Counted from the stretch's first letter, positions 52,207-62,779 are shown. The stretch is DNA of 64,000 nt from Ilumatobacter coccineus YM16-304 (GCF_000348785.1 NC_020520.1:3596001-3660000); one strand, 5' to 3'. Notes: generated by a model not told the origin, from the sequence alone. A program made the numbers and translations.

Positions 52207-53071
52207 GTCGCCATCTCGACACCGGCGCAGCGGAACAGTTCGGCCAACGCTTCGACCGATTGGAGGTATCCGTCGAGGGTTCGCTGGCTCGGTTCGGCGA
52301 CGAAGTGATCGACACCGATGTCGAGGTACTGCTCGAGTTCGGCGACGATCTCGTCGCGGTCGTCGACGAGTGGATCCCAACGTGTCCTCATCGAGATCGT
52401 GAAGTCGGACTCGGGGCGAGCCGACCGCAACGTGGCGACTCGAGTGCGGGTCTCGTCCGGTGTGAGGAACGCTCCGTGCCAGCCGTCGCCGACCCGGATC
52501 GCCCGATCGATCGCCACGCCGGCATGCCCGCCGATCCAGATCGGCAGATGACCGACCGGCTGGGGCAGCGCTCGCATCGAACGGAACCGCGCACCGTGAA
52601 CCGGGTAGTCGGCATCGATGTGGTCGTCGGTCCACACCCGTCGCATCATCTCGAGGGCCTCGTCCGTTCGGGCTCCACGCTCGTCGAAGGGAACGCCCAG
52701 TGCATCGAACTCCGCCTCCAACCAGCCGCCGCTCCGAGGATCACCCGTCCGCCGCTCATCTGATCGATCGACGCGAGCGCTTTGGCGACGAAGAGCGGAT
52801 TACGCATCGGGAGCACCAGGACCGTGGTCCCGATGCGGACCCGATTCGTCGCTGCGGCGACCCACGCCATCGCCACCAGCGGCTCGTACACGTACGCCGA
52901 GGGCGGGTACACCGCATCCGTCGGCACGACGAGATGATCACTCAACCACACGTCTGCGTAGCCCAACTCTTCGGCGAGCACCGCCACACGGCGCATCGCC
53001 TCACCCGACGCCGCCGGACCAGCCTGAGGGAGATGGATACCGGCCGTCGACGCTGCTCGATCTGACATCAT
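52203..53071 (-). pseudogene. LLM-class (luciferase-like F420/FMN) oxidoreductase, frameshifted
   Basis: The first half (start ATG 53071 or 53068: HLPQAGPAASGEAMRRVAVLAEELGYADVWLSDHLVVP ... SGGRVILGAAAGW) and second half (EAEFDALGVPFDERGARTDEALEMMRRVW ... PIWIGGHAG) of one LLM-family oxidoreductase lie in different frames. The break is at about 52718-52723. The usual family text GWLEAEF could be restored by 4 nt, consistent with slippage between TGG repeats. Either a real inactivation or a sequence error. It heads the operon with TetR and the acyl-CoA dehydrogenase. Confidence 0.8.
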
Positions 53072-53137
53072 CCCAGGATAGAACAGAAATTGACACCAAT
53101 GTCGAATCGGTCCGCTCACTCGTCTAGAGTTCCGCAT

Positions 53138-53905
53138 GTGCTGGACACGACGCTGAACGAACGCCACCTCGACCTCGCAACGGACGACGGGACGATGCAG
53201 ACCTACGTCGTTCACCCCGAGTCCGGCGGCCCGCACCCCGTCGTGCTGTTCTTGATGGACGCCCCTGGCAAACGCGAACTGCTCCACGCGATGGCGCGCA
53301 GAATCGCCGCCCACGGCTACTTCGTCATGCTCCCGAACCTCTATTACCGACAAGTGGACTCGTTCGAACTCGACTTCTCGAGCAAGGACTCACTCGCCCG
53401 GATGAGCGAACTCATGCGCGGCGTCGGGAACCGCATGGTCGGTCGAGACGCCGCAGCACTGCTCCAGGCAGCGGAAAGCGACGTCGATGCCGACGCCGAA
53501 CGGGTCGGCGTCGTGGGCTACTGCATGAGCGGCCCGTTCGCCGTCTGGATCGCCGCCGAGTATGCCGAACGAGTCAAGGCGGCCGCCTCGTTCTACGGAG
53601 TCCGTCTCCACGTCGACAGCGCCGACTCTCCACACACCCGGCTCAGCGAAATCGACGGTGAGCTCTACATCGCAGCGGCAGAACACGACGACTACGTCCC
53701 GCTCGACATGATCGACCGATTCGAAGCCGCGATGCAGAACACCGAGGCACGCGGACGCGTCGAGCGCTACTGGGGCATGCACCACGGCTTCGCCTTCGAT
53801 GACCGCCCCGCACACGATCCCGTCGGCGAAGCACGCCATTGGGCCCGCCTGTTCGATCTGCTCGACCGCAACCTCCAGCCACAGCAGCAAGGGCTCCCGT
53901 CATGA
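53138..53905 (+). CDS. Dienelactone hydrolase family protein
   Basis: A 255-residue alpha/beta-hydrolase. The triad is Cys in VGYCMSGPFAVW, Asp in AAAEHDDYVP and His in MHHGFAF, as in true dienelactone hydrolases. It hydrolyses lactone or ester bonds. GTG 53138 is chosen because homology begins there; in-frame starts at 53090-53099 are possible. The enoyl-CoA hydratase start overlaps its stop by 4 bp. Confidence 0.87.
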   Translation: MLDTTLNERHLDLATDDGTMQTYVVHPESGGPHPVVLFLMDAPGKRELLHAMARRIAAHGYFVMLPNLYYRQVDSFELDFSSKDSLARMSELMRGVGNRMVGRDAAALLQAAESDVDADAERVGVVGYCMSGPFAVWIAAEYAERVKAAASFYGVRLHVDSADSPHTRLSEIDGELYIAAAEHDDYVPLDMIDRFEAAMQNTEARGRVERYWGMHHGFAFDDRPAHDPVGEARHWARLFDLLDRNLQPQQQGLPS

Positions 53906-54666
53906 GCGATCAGGACGCGATCGACGTGTCACGAGAACCCGGACACATCGGACACGTCCGCCTGCAACGGCCGCCCAACAACTTCTTCTCCCTCGACATG
54001 ATCGCCGGCATCGCTGATGCGCTCGAGACCATGGACGACGACGATGACTGCCGAGTCGTCGTGCTCAGTGCGCAAGGCAAGCACTTCTGCGCCGGAGCGG
54101 ACCTGACCTCGTCCAACTCCGGATACACGGCCGAAGATCTGTACGCGGCGGCGGTGCGGCTCTTCCGCACACGAAAGCCGATCGTCGCAGCAGTACAAGG
54201 AGCCGTGATCGGCGGCGGAGTCGGCCTCTGCCTCGCCGCGGACTTCCGCGTCGCCGCACCCGACGCCCGGTTCAGCGTCAACTTCGCAAAGCTCGGCTTT
54301 CACCACGGATTCGGCTTGTCCGTCACACTCCCCGCACTCGTCGGACAGCAGATGGCAGCACAGTTGCTGTACACCGGCCGTCGTATCGACGCCGTCGAGG
54401 CCACGCGCATCGGACTGGTCGATGCCCTCGCTCCGGACGATGACGTCCTCCATGCAGCCACCGCGCTCGCGTCCGAGATCGCGGCCGCTGCTCCGCTCGC
54501 AGTCGAATCGATTCGTGCAACTCTCCGCGCCGACCTCGCCGACCGCATCGCCGTGGCAACCGCCCACGAGGCCAGAGAACAGGCCCGTCTGCGCGCCACC
54601 GACGACTTCGTGGAAGGTGTTACGGCCACGGCCCAACGCCGGCCACCACGCTTCACTCGCCGCTGA
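53902..54666 (+). CDS. Enoyl-CoA hydratase/isomerase family protein
   Basis: A 254-residue crotonase-fold protein. The oxyanion hole lies in SAQGKHFCAGADL and QGAVIGGGVGLCLAADFRV. The segment LGFHHGFGLSVTLPALVG replaces the usual catalytic Glu pair region, so hydratase activity is not certain and isomerase or hydrolase action is possible. ATG 53902 overlaps the dienelactone hydrolase stop (ATGA). Confidence 0.9.
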   Translation: MSDQDAIDVSREPGHIGHVRLQRPPNNFFSLDMIAGIADALETMDDDDDCRVVVLSAQGKHFCAGADLTSSNSGYTAEDLYAAAVRLFRTRKPIVAAVQGAVIGGGVGLCLAADFRVAAPDARFSVNFAKLGFHHGFGLSVTLPALVGQQMAAQLLYTGRRIDAVEATRIGLVDALAPDDDVLHAATALASEIAAAAPLAVESIRATLRADLADRIAVATAHEAREQARLRATDDFVEGVTATAQRRPPRFTRR

Positions 54667-54718
54667 GAACGCACTCCCTACCGCGCCAGCGTCGCAATCG
54701 AAGACACCGGCGTGTACG

Positions 54719-54804
54719 TGCCCGGGGCGGGATTTGAACCCGCACTCCACGCGAGTGGAAGGGGGGTTTAAGCCCCCCGCGTCTGCCAGTTTCGCCACCC
54801 GGGC
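54719..54804 (-). tRNA. tRNA-Leu (anticodon TAA)
   Basis: An 86-nt class II tRNA on the minus strand. The acceptor stem pairs GCCCGGG with CCCGGGC, followed by discriminator A. The D-arm has TGGCGAAACTGGCAGA, the anticodon loop is CTTAAAC within a GGGGG/CCCCC stem, a long variable arm is present, and the T-arm is GGGTTCAAATCCC. CCA is not encoded. Confidence 0.95.
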
Positions 54805-54838
54805 CGGATGCAGGCTCAGGCTACGTGGACGAACCGCG

Positions 54839-55174
54839 TCAGGCTGCGCCGAGCTTGTCGTCGGAGAACGAGACCGGGGCGATGACCTGCCACAGCTCGG
54901 TGCGTACCCGATCAGCCACCGGCGGCTTGAGCTCGTTGGTGGCGACGATGCCTTCGATCATGTCGGCGAGCACCGCCTCCCGAGGCCGACCCTTGACTCG
55001 CACGGCCACCACCGCTCCCCCACCATCGGCATCACGCCGCCGGCGAATCGACCGATCGACACCCACCAGCCTGGGCGGGCACCGGAAGCTCGGCCCGACG
55101 AGACCGCGCCGAACCGCAGCGCGCGTCAGGCGACGGGCGGCGTGTGCGAAATCGACGGTCGAGGCGAACTCCAT
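54839..55174 (-). CDS. Hypothetical 111-aa protein
   Basis: Begins MEFASTVDFAHAARRLTRAAVRRGLVGPSF and is rich in Arg in the first half, with a C-terminal VRTELWQVIAPVSFSDD. No family is recognised. Codon use and position between the LytR-C gene and the tRNA on the same strand support it, as does a start just 26 bp after the previous stop. The frame runs much further upstream only as a shadow of the genes at 55201-56827. Confidence 0.6.
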   Translation of the reverse strand: MEFASTVDFAHAARRLTRAAVRRGLVGPSFRCPPRLVGVDRSIRRRRDADGGGAVVAVRVKGRPREAVLADMIEGIVATNELKPPVADRVRTELWQVIAPVSFSDDKLGAA

Positions 55175-55200
55175 GCATCCATGATGCGCAGAGCCCTGTC

Positions 55201-55755
55201 TCAGAGTTCCGGGAGCGGCTCCGGCCCCAGGTAGACGATGACTTTCGCTTCGAGCACGCCCGACACGGGCGGCGCGTCCTCGAACAGCTCGATCGGGATC
55301 TCGCCGGGCTCGTAGCCGAGGTCGGCGGCCACGACGTCGGCCTCGGCACGGAACGTCTCGTCGATCGCGTAGATCACGGTCTGCTGCGCCACCACGGCGC
55401 CGCCGGTCCCGCGGACCTGGCCGTAGCCGGCGCTGCGCAACCGGTCGACGGCCGGCTGCACTCGCTCGCCCGCGGTCGTGCCGTTCACCACGAGAATGCC
55501 CACGAAGAAGCGGTCGTCGGGTGCCTCGGTCGAGGGCGGGACGATCGATGGCGCGGTCGACGACGTCGTGGTGGTCGAGGTGGTCGTCGACGTCGAGGTC
55601 GTCGGCGGAACCGTCGTCGAGGTGGTCGTGGTCGTCGACGTGGTGGTCGTGGTCGGCGCCGGCGGATCCTCGTTGGTCTCGAGCACGACGAGGATGGTGA
55701 CGAGGCTCGCCGCGATACCGCCGAGGATGATGTTCAGAATGGCGATCCGGCTCAT
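55201..55755 (-). CDS. LytR C-terminal domain (LytR_C) cell-wall protein
   Basis: A 184-residue protein with one N-terminal membrane anchor (IAILNIILGGIAASLVTILVVL), a Thr/Ser/Pro linker of about 45 residues, and a LytR_C domain (about 83-184: FFVGILVVNGTTAGERVQPAVDRLRSAGYGQV ... AKVIVYLGPEPLP). It is probably extracytoplasmic and linked to envelope polymer attachment. It lacks the catalytic LCP domain. Confidence 0.82.
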   Translation of the reverse strand: MSRIAILNIILGGIAASLVTILVVLETNEDPPAPTTTTTSTTTTTSTTVPPTTSTSTTTSTTTTSSTAPSIVPPSTEAPDDRFFVGILVVNGTTAGERVQPAVDRLRSAGYGQVRGTGGAVVAQQTVIYAIDETFRAEADVVAADLGYEPGEIPIELFEDAPPVSGVLEAKVIVYLGPEPLPEL

Positions 55756-55855
55756 GGCGACGCGCTGAGACTATCGACCGGGCCGCCCGGAGCACGCGAA
55801 CCATCGTCGACTTCCTCCCCGGCTGCCGCACCGTCGCTCGGTATGGTGCAGGTGC

Positions 55856-56827
55856 ATGCCCGACGCCTTCGCCGATGCCGAGCCGGTCGGTGACGACACC
55901 GCTCCCTCCGGCCTCGACGCGCTGACCCCGACCCAGCTCCGCACGCTCGAGACGCTGAAGCGTTCGGGCGATCCGGTGGTGTTCGATCCCGAGCTGATCG
56001 CCACCCTGCGCGACGAGATGCGAGCGGCCCTCGACCACTTCGCGAGCCGGCTCGACGACCGCACCGATCTGTGGATCAGCAAGCACAAGATCGCCTCGGT
56101 GCTCGACTGCGAAGAGCACCACCTCGTCCCCGACGACTTCCAGTGGTCTCCCGCCAACGCGAAGGGCACCATCGCTCACCGGGCGATCCAGCTCATGCTG
56201 ACGTGGCGCGGCGAACCCACGCCGACCGATCTGGTCGACGAGGCGATGGCCCGTCTGGCCGACGAGGAACGCGGGATCGGCCAGTGGATCGACACCTTGT
56301 CGGCCGGTGACGACGCCGACGTCCGCGGGCAGACGATCGACCGGGTCACCAAGTTCATGGAGGACTTCCCGCCGCTGTCGAAGAAGTGGAACCCGATGAC
56401 CGAGTCGTCCGTGCGCTGGCCCAACGCGGGGCAGATCGTGCTGTCGGGAAAGGTCGACCTCGTGTTCGGCCGCCCAGCACATCGCGAGAGCCGCAAGGTC
56501 ATCATCGACCTCAAGACCGGCCGCCCTCGTCCGCAACATCGCCAAGACCTCGGTTTCTACGCCCTGCTCGAAACGCTGGCGAGAGAGGTGCCGCCGCGCA
56601 AGGTCGCCACCTTCTACCTCGACGCCGGAGAAGCGCACGCCGAAGACGTGTCGGAGCGGATGTTGCGATCGGCCGTGCGACGGACGCTCGACGGCATCAA
56701 CGCCATCGTCGAACTCAACGCCGGCCGCACCCCGGTGAGGCGCACCGGTGTCAGCTGCCGCTGGTGCCCACTCGCCGACGGCTGCGACGACGGCCGCGCC
56801 TACCTCGACGGCATCGACGACGTCTGA
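55856..56827 (+). CDS. RecB-like PD-(D/E)XK nuclease family protein
   Basis: A 323-residue protein. The nuclease core is GKVDLVFG followed by KVIIDLKTGRPRP, matching D...(D/E)xK, with Gln/Tyr in QDLGFYALL. The C-terminal CRWCPLADGCDDG resembles the Cys cluster of AddB/Cas4-type iron-sulfur nucleases, although only three Cys are close together. A DNA-repair exonuclease role is likely; no helicase partner is nearby. Confidence 0.78.
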   Translation: MPDAFADAEPVGDDTAPSGLDALTPTQLRTLETLKRSGDPVVFDPELIATLRDEMRAALDHFASRLDDRTDLWISKHKIASVLDCEEHHLVPDDFQWSPANAKGTIAHRAIQLMLTWRGEPTPTDLVDEAMARLADEERGIGQWIDTLSAGDDADVRGQTIDRVTKFMEDFPPLSKKWNPMTESSVRWPNAGQIVLSGKVDLVFGRPAHRESRKVIIDLKTGRPRPQHRQDLGFYALLETLAREVPPRKVATFYLDAGEAHAEDVSERMLRSAVRRTLDGINAIVELNAGRTPVRRTGVSCRWCPLADGCDDGRAYLDGIDDV

Positions 56828-56898
56828 GACCGCGCCGCTGGACAGCGCCGACCGAACGCCGCCCGCCACCCGCGAATCGCCTCGGATAGCGTGATGCC

Positions 56899-57864
56899 AT
56901 GGCGAACAACGCGCCCATCGACCGCAACGCTCGGGTCTTCGTAGCAGGCCACCGCGGCCTCGTCGGCTCGGCGATCGTCCGACGTCTCGAAGCCGACGGG
57001 TTCACCGACGTGGTCACCGCCACGCGTGACGAGGTCGACCTCCGCAACCAACTCGAGGTGTCGAAGTGGTTCGACGCCAACCGCCCCGACTACGTGTTCC
57101 TCGTCGCCGGAACGGTGGGCGGCATCATGGCCAACAGCACTCGACCGGCCGAGTTCATCTACGACAACATGATGATCCACGGCACCGTGGTCCACGCCGC
57201 GCACGAGAGCGACGTCACCAAGCTCCTGTACCTCGGGTCGTCGTGCATCTACCCGCGCCACGCCAACCAGCCCATCAACGAGGATCAACTCCTGAACGGG
57301 CCGCTGGAGCCGACCAACGAGGCGTACGCCATCGCGAAGATCGCCGGCATCAAGATGTGCGAGGCGTATCGCGAGCAGTACGGCCGCGACTTCATCTCGG
57401 CGATGCCGACCAACCTCTACGGCCCGAACGACAACTTCGACCTCACGTCGAGCCACGTCCTCCCGGCACTCATCCGCAAGTTCCACGAGTCCCGGACGTC
57501 CGACCAGCCTGAGGTCGAAGTGTGGGGCACCGGTTCACCGATGCGCGAGTTCCTCCACGTCGACGACCTGGCCGACGCCTGCCTCTACCTGATGGACCAC
57601 TACAGCCAGGCCGGGCACGTCAACGTCGGTACCGGCGAAGACCTGCCGATCCGCGAACTCGCCGAGAAGATCCGCGACGTGGTCTGTCCCGACGCCGAAC
57701 TCCGGTTCGACGCCACCAAGCCCGACGGCATGCCGCGCAAGGTGCTCGACGTGTCGAAGCTCCGCGGTCTGGGCTGGTCGCCGTCGATCGAACTCGAGGC
57801 CGGCATCAAGTCGACCTACGACTGGTTCCTCGAACAAGCCGCCGGCGACCTCCGCGGCATCTGA
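56899..57864 (+). CDS. fcl: GDP-L-fucose synthase
   Basis: A 321-residue extended SDR with AGHRGLVGSAIVRRL (NADP site), LGSSCIYPR, and YAIAK (Tyr and Lys of the active site), typical of GDP-4-keto-6-deoxymannose epimerase/reductase. It makes GDP-L-fucose for surface glycans. The GDP-mannose dehydratase partner is not in this window. Confidence 0.92.
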   Translation: MANNAPIDRNARVFVAGHRGLVGSAIVRRLEADGFTDVVTATRDEVDLRNQLEVSKWFDANRPDYVFLVAGTVGGIMANSTRPAEFIYDNMMIHGTVVHAAHESDVTKLLYLGSSCIYPRHANQPINEDQLLNGPLEPTNEAYAIAKIAGIKMCEAYREQYGRDFISAMPTNLYGPNDNFDLTSSHVLPALIRKFHESRTSDQPEVEVWGTGSPMREFLHVDDLADACLYLMDHYSQAGHVNVGTGEDLPIRELAEKIRDVVCPDAELRFDATKPDGMPRKVLDVSKLRGLGWSPSIELEAGIKSTYDWFLEQAAGDLRGI

Positions 57865-57908
57865 ACACCGGCGCGTCTCCCTCCGGCCTGGTCCGAAGGG
57901 AACACGGG

Positions 57909-59720
57909 TCAGGTGTAGGCGATGGGGAGGATGATGGCTGAGGTCACGAGCGTCGACAGGGTGAGCGGCAGACCGACCCGGGTGAAGTCGGTGAAGCGGT
58001 AGCCGCCGAGGCCGTACACCATCAGGTTCGTCTGATACCCCACCGGCGACAGGAACGAGCACGACGCGCCGATGAGCACGGCGATGGCGAGCATTCGCGG
58101 ATCGCCTCCGACGTCGGCGGCGACCGAGAGCGCGACCGGCACCATCAGCGCGGCGGCAGCGGTGTTGGTGAGCAACTCGGTGAGCACGAGCGTGGCGAGC
58201 ATGGTCACAACGACGAGGCCCACGTCACCCAAGCCGAGCGAATCGGCGTTCGCGACGAGGCTCGCGACCTCGGCTGCCAGACCACTCGACGACACCGCAC
58301 CGCCGAGGCTGATCGCGACGGCCATGGTCAGCGTCACATTGAGATTGATCGCCCGCCAGGCCTCGCTGACCGAGATCGCTCGACCGGCGACCACGACGAT
58401 CGCCGCGGCCACGGCGGCCTCGAACAGCGACAACACCCCGGCCGTCGCCACGACGATGAGGCCGATCGTGGCGGCAACGACGAGCAGCGAGTGGCTGCGC
58501 CGCTCGGGTGGAGACTCGTCGACCGCGGCCACCAGCGAGAAGTCGGCGTGGTTCCTCCAGCGTCGGGCGAACGACTCGTCGGCGAGGACCAGCAACACGT
58601 CGCCGGCCTTGAGCACTCGCCGACCGAGTTGGCCGCCGAGGTCGCCATCGGCGCGGTGGATCGCCATGACCGCTCCCCCGTACCGGCCGCGGAAGGCGAC
58701 CGACTTCAACGTGGCGCCGACGAGTTCGGATGCGGGAGCGATCACCGCTTCGAACATCATCGTGCCGGCGCCCTGGGCGCTCGCCACGTGTTGCTCTTCG
58801 AGCGGTTCGAGCCCGTCGAACGCGTGCAGGTCGACCACTCGCCCGACCTCGCCGACGAAGCAGCAGACGTCGCCGGCGAGCAGCACGGTGTGGGGAGACG
58901 CCGCGAGCGCCGTGGGCGAGTCGCCGGCCGCGTCGTCGTCGGTCGCCGAGCCGCTGATGCCGCCTGCGGACCCGCCGCGTTCGACGAGCGCCAGGAAGAC
59001 GCCGTCGAGGTTGCGAAGACCGGAGTCCGCGATCGTGCGACCGACGAGCGGACCTCCCGACACGACACGCGCCGCGACCTGGAACTCGCGGCCGCGACGG
59101 TCGATGGAGTCGACCGCTGCGACGCGTTCCGGGAGCAGGCGCTGGCCGACGGTGGCGAGCAGCGCAATGCCGATCACGGCCACCGGGAGACCGACGGCGG
59201 TGATCTCGAGGACGTGGAGCGGCTCGGCACCCGATTGCTCGAGCAGATCGGACACCACGAGGTTGGTCGACGTACCGATGAGCGTGACCACTCCCCCGAG
59301 AATGCTGGCGAACGACAGCGGGAGCAGGAAGCGCGAGGCGTTGGCGCCGTGCCGCTGCGACCACCTCACGACGCGCGGTGCGAACATCGCGACGAGAGGT
59401 GTATTCGGCACGACCGACGAGATACTCGCCGTGGCCGCCGCGAGGGCGACGACCGGGTTCTTGCGTTCGAGCAGACGGTCGACGACGTTGGCGAACGTGC
59501 CCGTCGCCGTCACCGCTCCCGCCAGAACGTAGAGGGCGGCGATCGTGGCCGGTGCCGGGCTCGACAGACCGCTGAGCGCGATGTCGGTGTCGATGACGTC
59601 GGCGAACATCAGCGCGCCCACGGCTCCGCCCAGCACGAAGACCGGCGGATACCGGTCGAGCAGCAACACACCGACCGTGACGATCATCGCCACCAAGGTG
59701 ATCCACGCATCAGCGCTCAT
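57909..59720 (-). CDS. SLC13/DASS-family transporter with TrkA-C domains, probable sulfate permease
   Basis: A 603-residue membrane protein with about ten or more helices in two halves, linked by a soluble segment holding two RCK/TrkA-C-like domains (FQVAARVVSGGPLVGRTIADSGLRNL ... VIAPASELVGATLKSVAFRGRYGGAVMAIHR). The repeats NTPLVAMFAP and LTNTAAAALMVPVALS are SNT-type motifs. Relatives with TrkA-C domains carry sulfate. Its place after the sulfate activation genes supports sulfate import. Confidence 0.8.
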   Translation of the reverse strand: MSADAWITLVAMIVTVGVLLLDRYPPVFVLGGAVGALMFADVIDTDIALSGLSSPAPATIAALYVLAGAVTATGTFANVVDRLLERKNPVVALAAATASISSVVPNTPLVAMFAPRVVRWSQRHGANASRFLLPLSFASILGGVVTLIGTSTNLVVSDLLEQSGAEPLHVLEITAVGLPVAVIGIALLATVGQRLLPERVAAVDSIDRRGREFQVAARVVSGGPLVGRTIADSGLRNLDGVFLALVERGGSAGGISGSATDDDAAGDSPTALAASPHTVLLAGDVCCFVGEVGRVVDLHAFDGLEPLEEQHVASAQGAGTMMFEAVIAPASELVGATLKSVAFRGRYGGAVMAIHRADGDLGGQLGRRVLKAGDVLLVLADESFARRWRNHADFSLVAAVDESPPERRSHSLLVVAATIGLIVVATAGVLSLFEAAVAAAIVVVAGRAISVSEAWRAINLNVTLTMAVAISLGGAVSSSGLAAEVASLVANADSLGLGDVGLVVVTMLATLVLTELLTNTAAAALMVPVALSVAADVGGDPRMLAIAVLIGASCSFLSPVGYQTNLMVYGLGGYRFTDFTRVGLPLTLSTLVTSAIILPIAYT

Positions 59721-59798
59721 CGGTTCTCTCGTTTCTCGGGGCCGCCGTCACCGACCGGTGTCGGCGTCGGACTCGTTGCGGCCGGATGGCCGCTCGAC

Positions 59799-61700
59799 TC
59801 AGGTGACGATGCCCTTGGAGCGCAACGACTCGATGATCCGGTCGGCTGCGTCCTCGGGGGACGTGGTGCCCGTGTCGACGTACACCTCGGGTTGCTCGGG
59901 TGCTTCGTACGGCGAATCGATGCCGGTGAAGTTCGACAGCTCACCGGCACGCGCCTTCGCGTACAGACCCTTCGGATCTCGCGACTCGGCGAGTTCGAGC
60001 GACGCGTCGACGTGCACTTCGATGAACTCGTCGTCGTCGACACGGTCTCGCGCCAACTGTCGCTCGGCTCGGAACGGCGAGATGAACGACACGAGCACGA
60101 CGAGGCCGGCGTCGACCATGAGGCCGGTCACCTCGGCGATACGACGGATGTTCTCGACGCGATCGGCGTCGGTGAAGCCGAGATCGCGGTTGAGACCGTG
60201 GCGCACGTTGTCGCCGTCGAGCAGGTAGGTGCGCACGCCCATCGCGTGCAACTTCGACTCGACGATGTTGGCCACGGTCGACTTGCCCGATCCCGACAGA
60301 CCGGTCAGCCACACGACGCCCGGGCGGTGATCGTTCATCTCCGACCGGGCCGCCTTGTCGACCCGCACGTCCTGCCAGTGGATGTTGTGCGAGCGACGCA
60401 ACGCGAAGTGCAGCAGTCCGGCACCGACGGTGTTCTGAGTGAGCTTGTCGATGATGATGAAGCCGCCCATGTCGCGGCTGGCTTCGTACGGGTCGAACGG
60501 GATGGCGCGGTCGAGGCCGATGTTGCAGACACCGATCTCGTTCAGCGACAGGGTGTCGGCGGCGAGGTGTTCGAGCGTGTTCACGTCGACCCGGTACTTC
60601 GGGTTGTCGATCGTGAGGCCGACCGTGCGGGCACCGATCTTCATCAAGTACGGACGACCCGGGAGCATCTCGTCTTCGTGCATCCAGACGATGTGCGCCT
60701 CGAACTGGTCGGCCACCTCGGCCGGGGCGTCGGCCGCGCAGATCACGTCGCCACGGGAGGCGTCGATCTCGTCGGTCAGGGTCAGCGTGACCGACTGGCC
60801 GGCGATGGCCTCGTCGAGGTCGCCGTCCATCGTGACGATGCGGTCGACGGTGCTGGTGGTGCCGGCCGGAAGCACCCGGATCGGATCGCCCGGGCGAACG
60901 CTGCCGCCGACGATCTGCCCCGAGAAGCCACGGAAGTCGAGGTTCGGCCGATTGACCCACTGCACCGGCATCCGCAGCGCTTGGGTCTCGGGATGGGCTT
61001 CGACGTCGACCGTCTCCAGGAACTCCATCAGCGACGGCCCCTCGTACCAGGGCGTGTTCGCGCTGGATTCGGTGACGTTGTCGCCCTTCAGCGCCGAGAG
61101 TGGGATGAACGTGATGTCGCTCAGCCCGATCTGCCCGGCGAAGTCGAGGTACTCCTGGCGAATCGTGTCGAACGTGTCCTCGGCGTAGTCGACGAGATCC
61201 ATCTTGTTGATCGCCACCACGACCTTCTCGATCCCGAGCAGCGACACGAGGTAACTGTGTCGACGGGTCTGCGTGAGCACGCCCTTGCGAGCGTCGGCGA
61301 GAATCACCGCGACATCGGCCGTGGAGGCACCGGTGACCATGTTGCGCGTGTACTGCTCGTGGCCCGGCGTGTCGGCGACGATGAACTTGCGCTTCTCGGT
61401 CGAGAAGAAGCGGTACGCGACGTCGATCGTGATGCCCTGCTCGCGCTCGGCGGTCAGCCCGTCGAGCAGCAGGGCGAAGTCGAGATCGGTGCCCTGCGTG
61501 CCGACCCGAGCGGAGTCGGCTTCGAGCGACGCCAGATGATCTTCGAACACCAGGTGCGATTCGTACAGCAGGCGGCCGATGAGCGTGGACTTGCCATCGT
61601 CGACCGAGCCGCAGGTGATGAAGCGCAGCAGCGACTTGTACTGGTGCGACGTGAGGTAGGCCTCGATGTCTTCGCCGATGAGTTCAGATGAGTGCGCCAT
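59799..61700 (-). CDS. cysNC: Bifunctional sulfate adenylyltransferase subunit 1 / adenylylsulfate kinase
   Basis: A 633-residue fusion. The CysN part has the GTPase motifs [16 protein letters not shown] and NKMD and later beta-barrel domains. The CysC part begins near residue 455 with Walker [10 protein letters not shown] and ends near 630. It couples GTP hydrolysis to APS formation, then phosphorylates APS to PAPS. GAGGAAG precedes the ATG. It follows cysD by 78 bp. Confidence 0.96.
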   Translation of the reverse strand: MAHSSELIGEDIEAYLTSHQYKSLLRFITCGSVDDGKSTLIGRLLYESHLVFEDHLASLEADSARVGTQGTDLDFALLLDGLTAEREQGITIDVAYRFFSTEKRKFIVADTPGHEQYTRNMVTGASTADVAVILADARKGVLTQTRRHSYLVSLLGIEKVVVAINKMDLVDYAEDTFDTIRQEYLDFAGQIGLSDITFIPLSALKGDNVTESSANTPWYEGPSLMEFLETVDVEAHPETQALRMPVQWVNRPNLDFRGFSGQIVGGSVRPGDPIRVLPAGTTSTVDRIVTMDGDLDEAIAGQSVTLTLTDEIDASRGDVICAADAPAEVADQFEAHIVWMHEDEMLPGRPYLMKIGARTVGLTIDNPKYRVDVNTLEHLAADTLSLNEIGVCNIGLDRAIPFDPYEASRDMGGFIIIDKLTQNTVGAGLLHFALRRSHNIHWQDVRVDKAARSEMNDHRPGVVWLTGLSGSGKSTVANIVESKLHAMGVRTYLLDGDNVRHGLNRDLGFTDADRVENIRRIAEVTGLMVDAGLVVLVSFISPFRAERQLARDRVDDDEFIEVHVDASLELAESRDPKGLYAKARAGELSNFTGIDSPYEAPEQPEVYVDTGTTSPEDAADRIIESLRSKGIVT

Positions 61701-61778
61701 GTCAGTGCTTCCTCGAGTCGATCGTCGCGGTCATTCGGTGTCTGACACCGGATGACGGGTGGGGAAGGGAGATGAGCA

Positions 61779-62744
61779 TCAGAAGTAGCCCTCCTGCTTC
61801 TTCTTCTCCATCGAACCGTCGGAGTCGGTGTCGATGAGACGGCCCTGGCGTTCGGACGTGGTGGCGAGCAGCATCTCCTGCACGACGTCGAGCAGCGTGG
61901 TCGCCTCGCTCTCGATCGCACCCGACAGCGGGTAGCAGCCGAGGGTGCGGAAGCGCACCGACTTGATCTCGGGCGTCTCGCCCTCCCGGAACTGGAAGCG
62001 ATCGTCGTCGACCATGATCAGCGTGCCGTCACGCTCGACCACGGGGCGCGGCGCCGACAGGTACAACGGCACGATCGGAATCTGCTCGAGGTGGATGTAC
62101 TGCCACACGTCGAGTTCGGTCCAGTTCGAGATCGGGAACACCCGCAGCGACTCGCCCGGGCTGCGGCGCCCGTTGTAGATCCGCCACAGTTCAGGGCGCT
62201 GGCGCTTCGGATCCCACTGGTGCTGCGGCGAGCGGATCGAGAACACTCGCTCCTTGGCTCGCGACTTCTCCTCGTCGCGTCGAGCGCCGCCGAAGCAGAG
62301 GTCGAACTTGTTGAGGTCGATGGCCTGCTTCAGCCCTTGGGTCTTCCACATGTCGGTGTGCACCGACGAGCCGTGGTCGAACGGGTTGATGCCCCGCTCG
62401 ACGCACTCCGGGTTCTGGTGCACGACGAGGTCCATGCCGACCTCCGCCGCCGTGCGGTCGCGGAACTCGTACATGTCGCTGAACTTCCACGTCGTGTCGA
62501 CGTGGACGAGCGGGAACGGAGGGATGCTCGGGAAGAACGCTTTGCGGGCGAGGTGCAACATCACCGAGCTGTCTTTGCCGATCGAGTAGAGCATCGCCGG
62601 CCGGTTGGACTCCGACACGGCTTCACGCATGATCTGGATCGCCTCGGCCTCGAGCCGTTGCAGGTGCGTCAGGCGTGCAGCGGTGAGTCCTCCCGCTGCC
62701 GTATCACCGGTCGCGGTACTCGTCTGGTTCGAGGATGCGCTCAT
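61779..62744 (-). CDS. cysD: Sulfate adenylyltransferase subunit 2
   Basis: A 321-residue PAPS-reductase-fold enzyme with [20 protein letters not shown] (PP-loop), [20 protein letters not shown] and the C-terminal KKKQEGYF. It forms APS from ATP and sulfate with CysN. The start at 62744 is only 4 nt after a 31-bp palindrome, so the operator overlaps the transcription start. Confidence 0.96.
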   Translation of the reverse strand: MSASSNQTSTATGDTAAGGLTAARLTHLQRLEAEAIQIMREAVSESNRPAMLYSIGKDSSVMLHLARKAFFPSIPPFPLVHVDTTWKFSDMYEFRDRTAAEVGMDLVVHQNPECVERGINPFDHGSSVHTDMWKTQGLKQAIDLNKFDLCFGGARRDEEKSRAKERVFSIRSPQHQWDPKRQRPELWRIYNGRRSPGESLRVFPISNWTELDVWQYIHLEQIPIVPLYLSAPRPVVERDGTLIMVDDDRFQFREGETPEIKSVRFRTLGCYPLSGAIESEATTLLDVVQEMLLATTSERQGRLIDTDSDGSMEKKKQEGYF

Positions 62745-62748
62745 AGTT

Positions 62749-62779
62749 CATATTGTCTACCGTTTCGGTAGACAATATG
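62749..62779. promoter_or_regulatory. 31-bp palindromic operator before cysD
   Basis: Perfect 14-bp arms (CATATTGTCTACCG and complement) with a TTT spacer end 4 nt before the cysD start codon. On the minus strand it includes the probable -10 region. Position indicates a repressor or activator site for sulfur control; the protein is not in this window. Confidence 0.75.

Noticed and set aside
54839-56869. 676-residue minus-strand open frame
   Set aside because: It runs antisense across the RecB-like nuclease and overlaps the LytR-C gene; only its last 111 codons look like a separate gene.
58491-61691. 1066-residue plus-strand open frame
   Set aside because: Antisense to the SLC13 transporter and CysNC, with low-complexity Arg/Val/Asp content.
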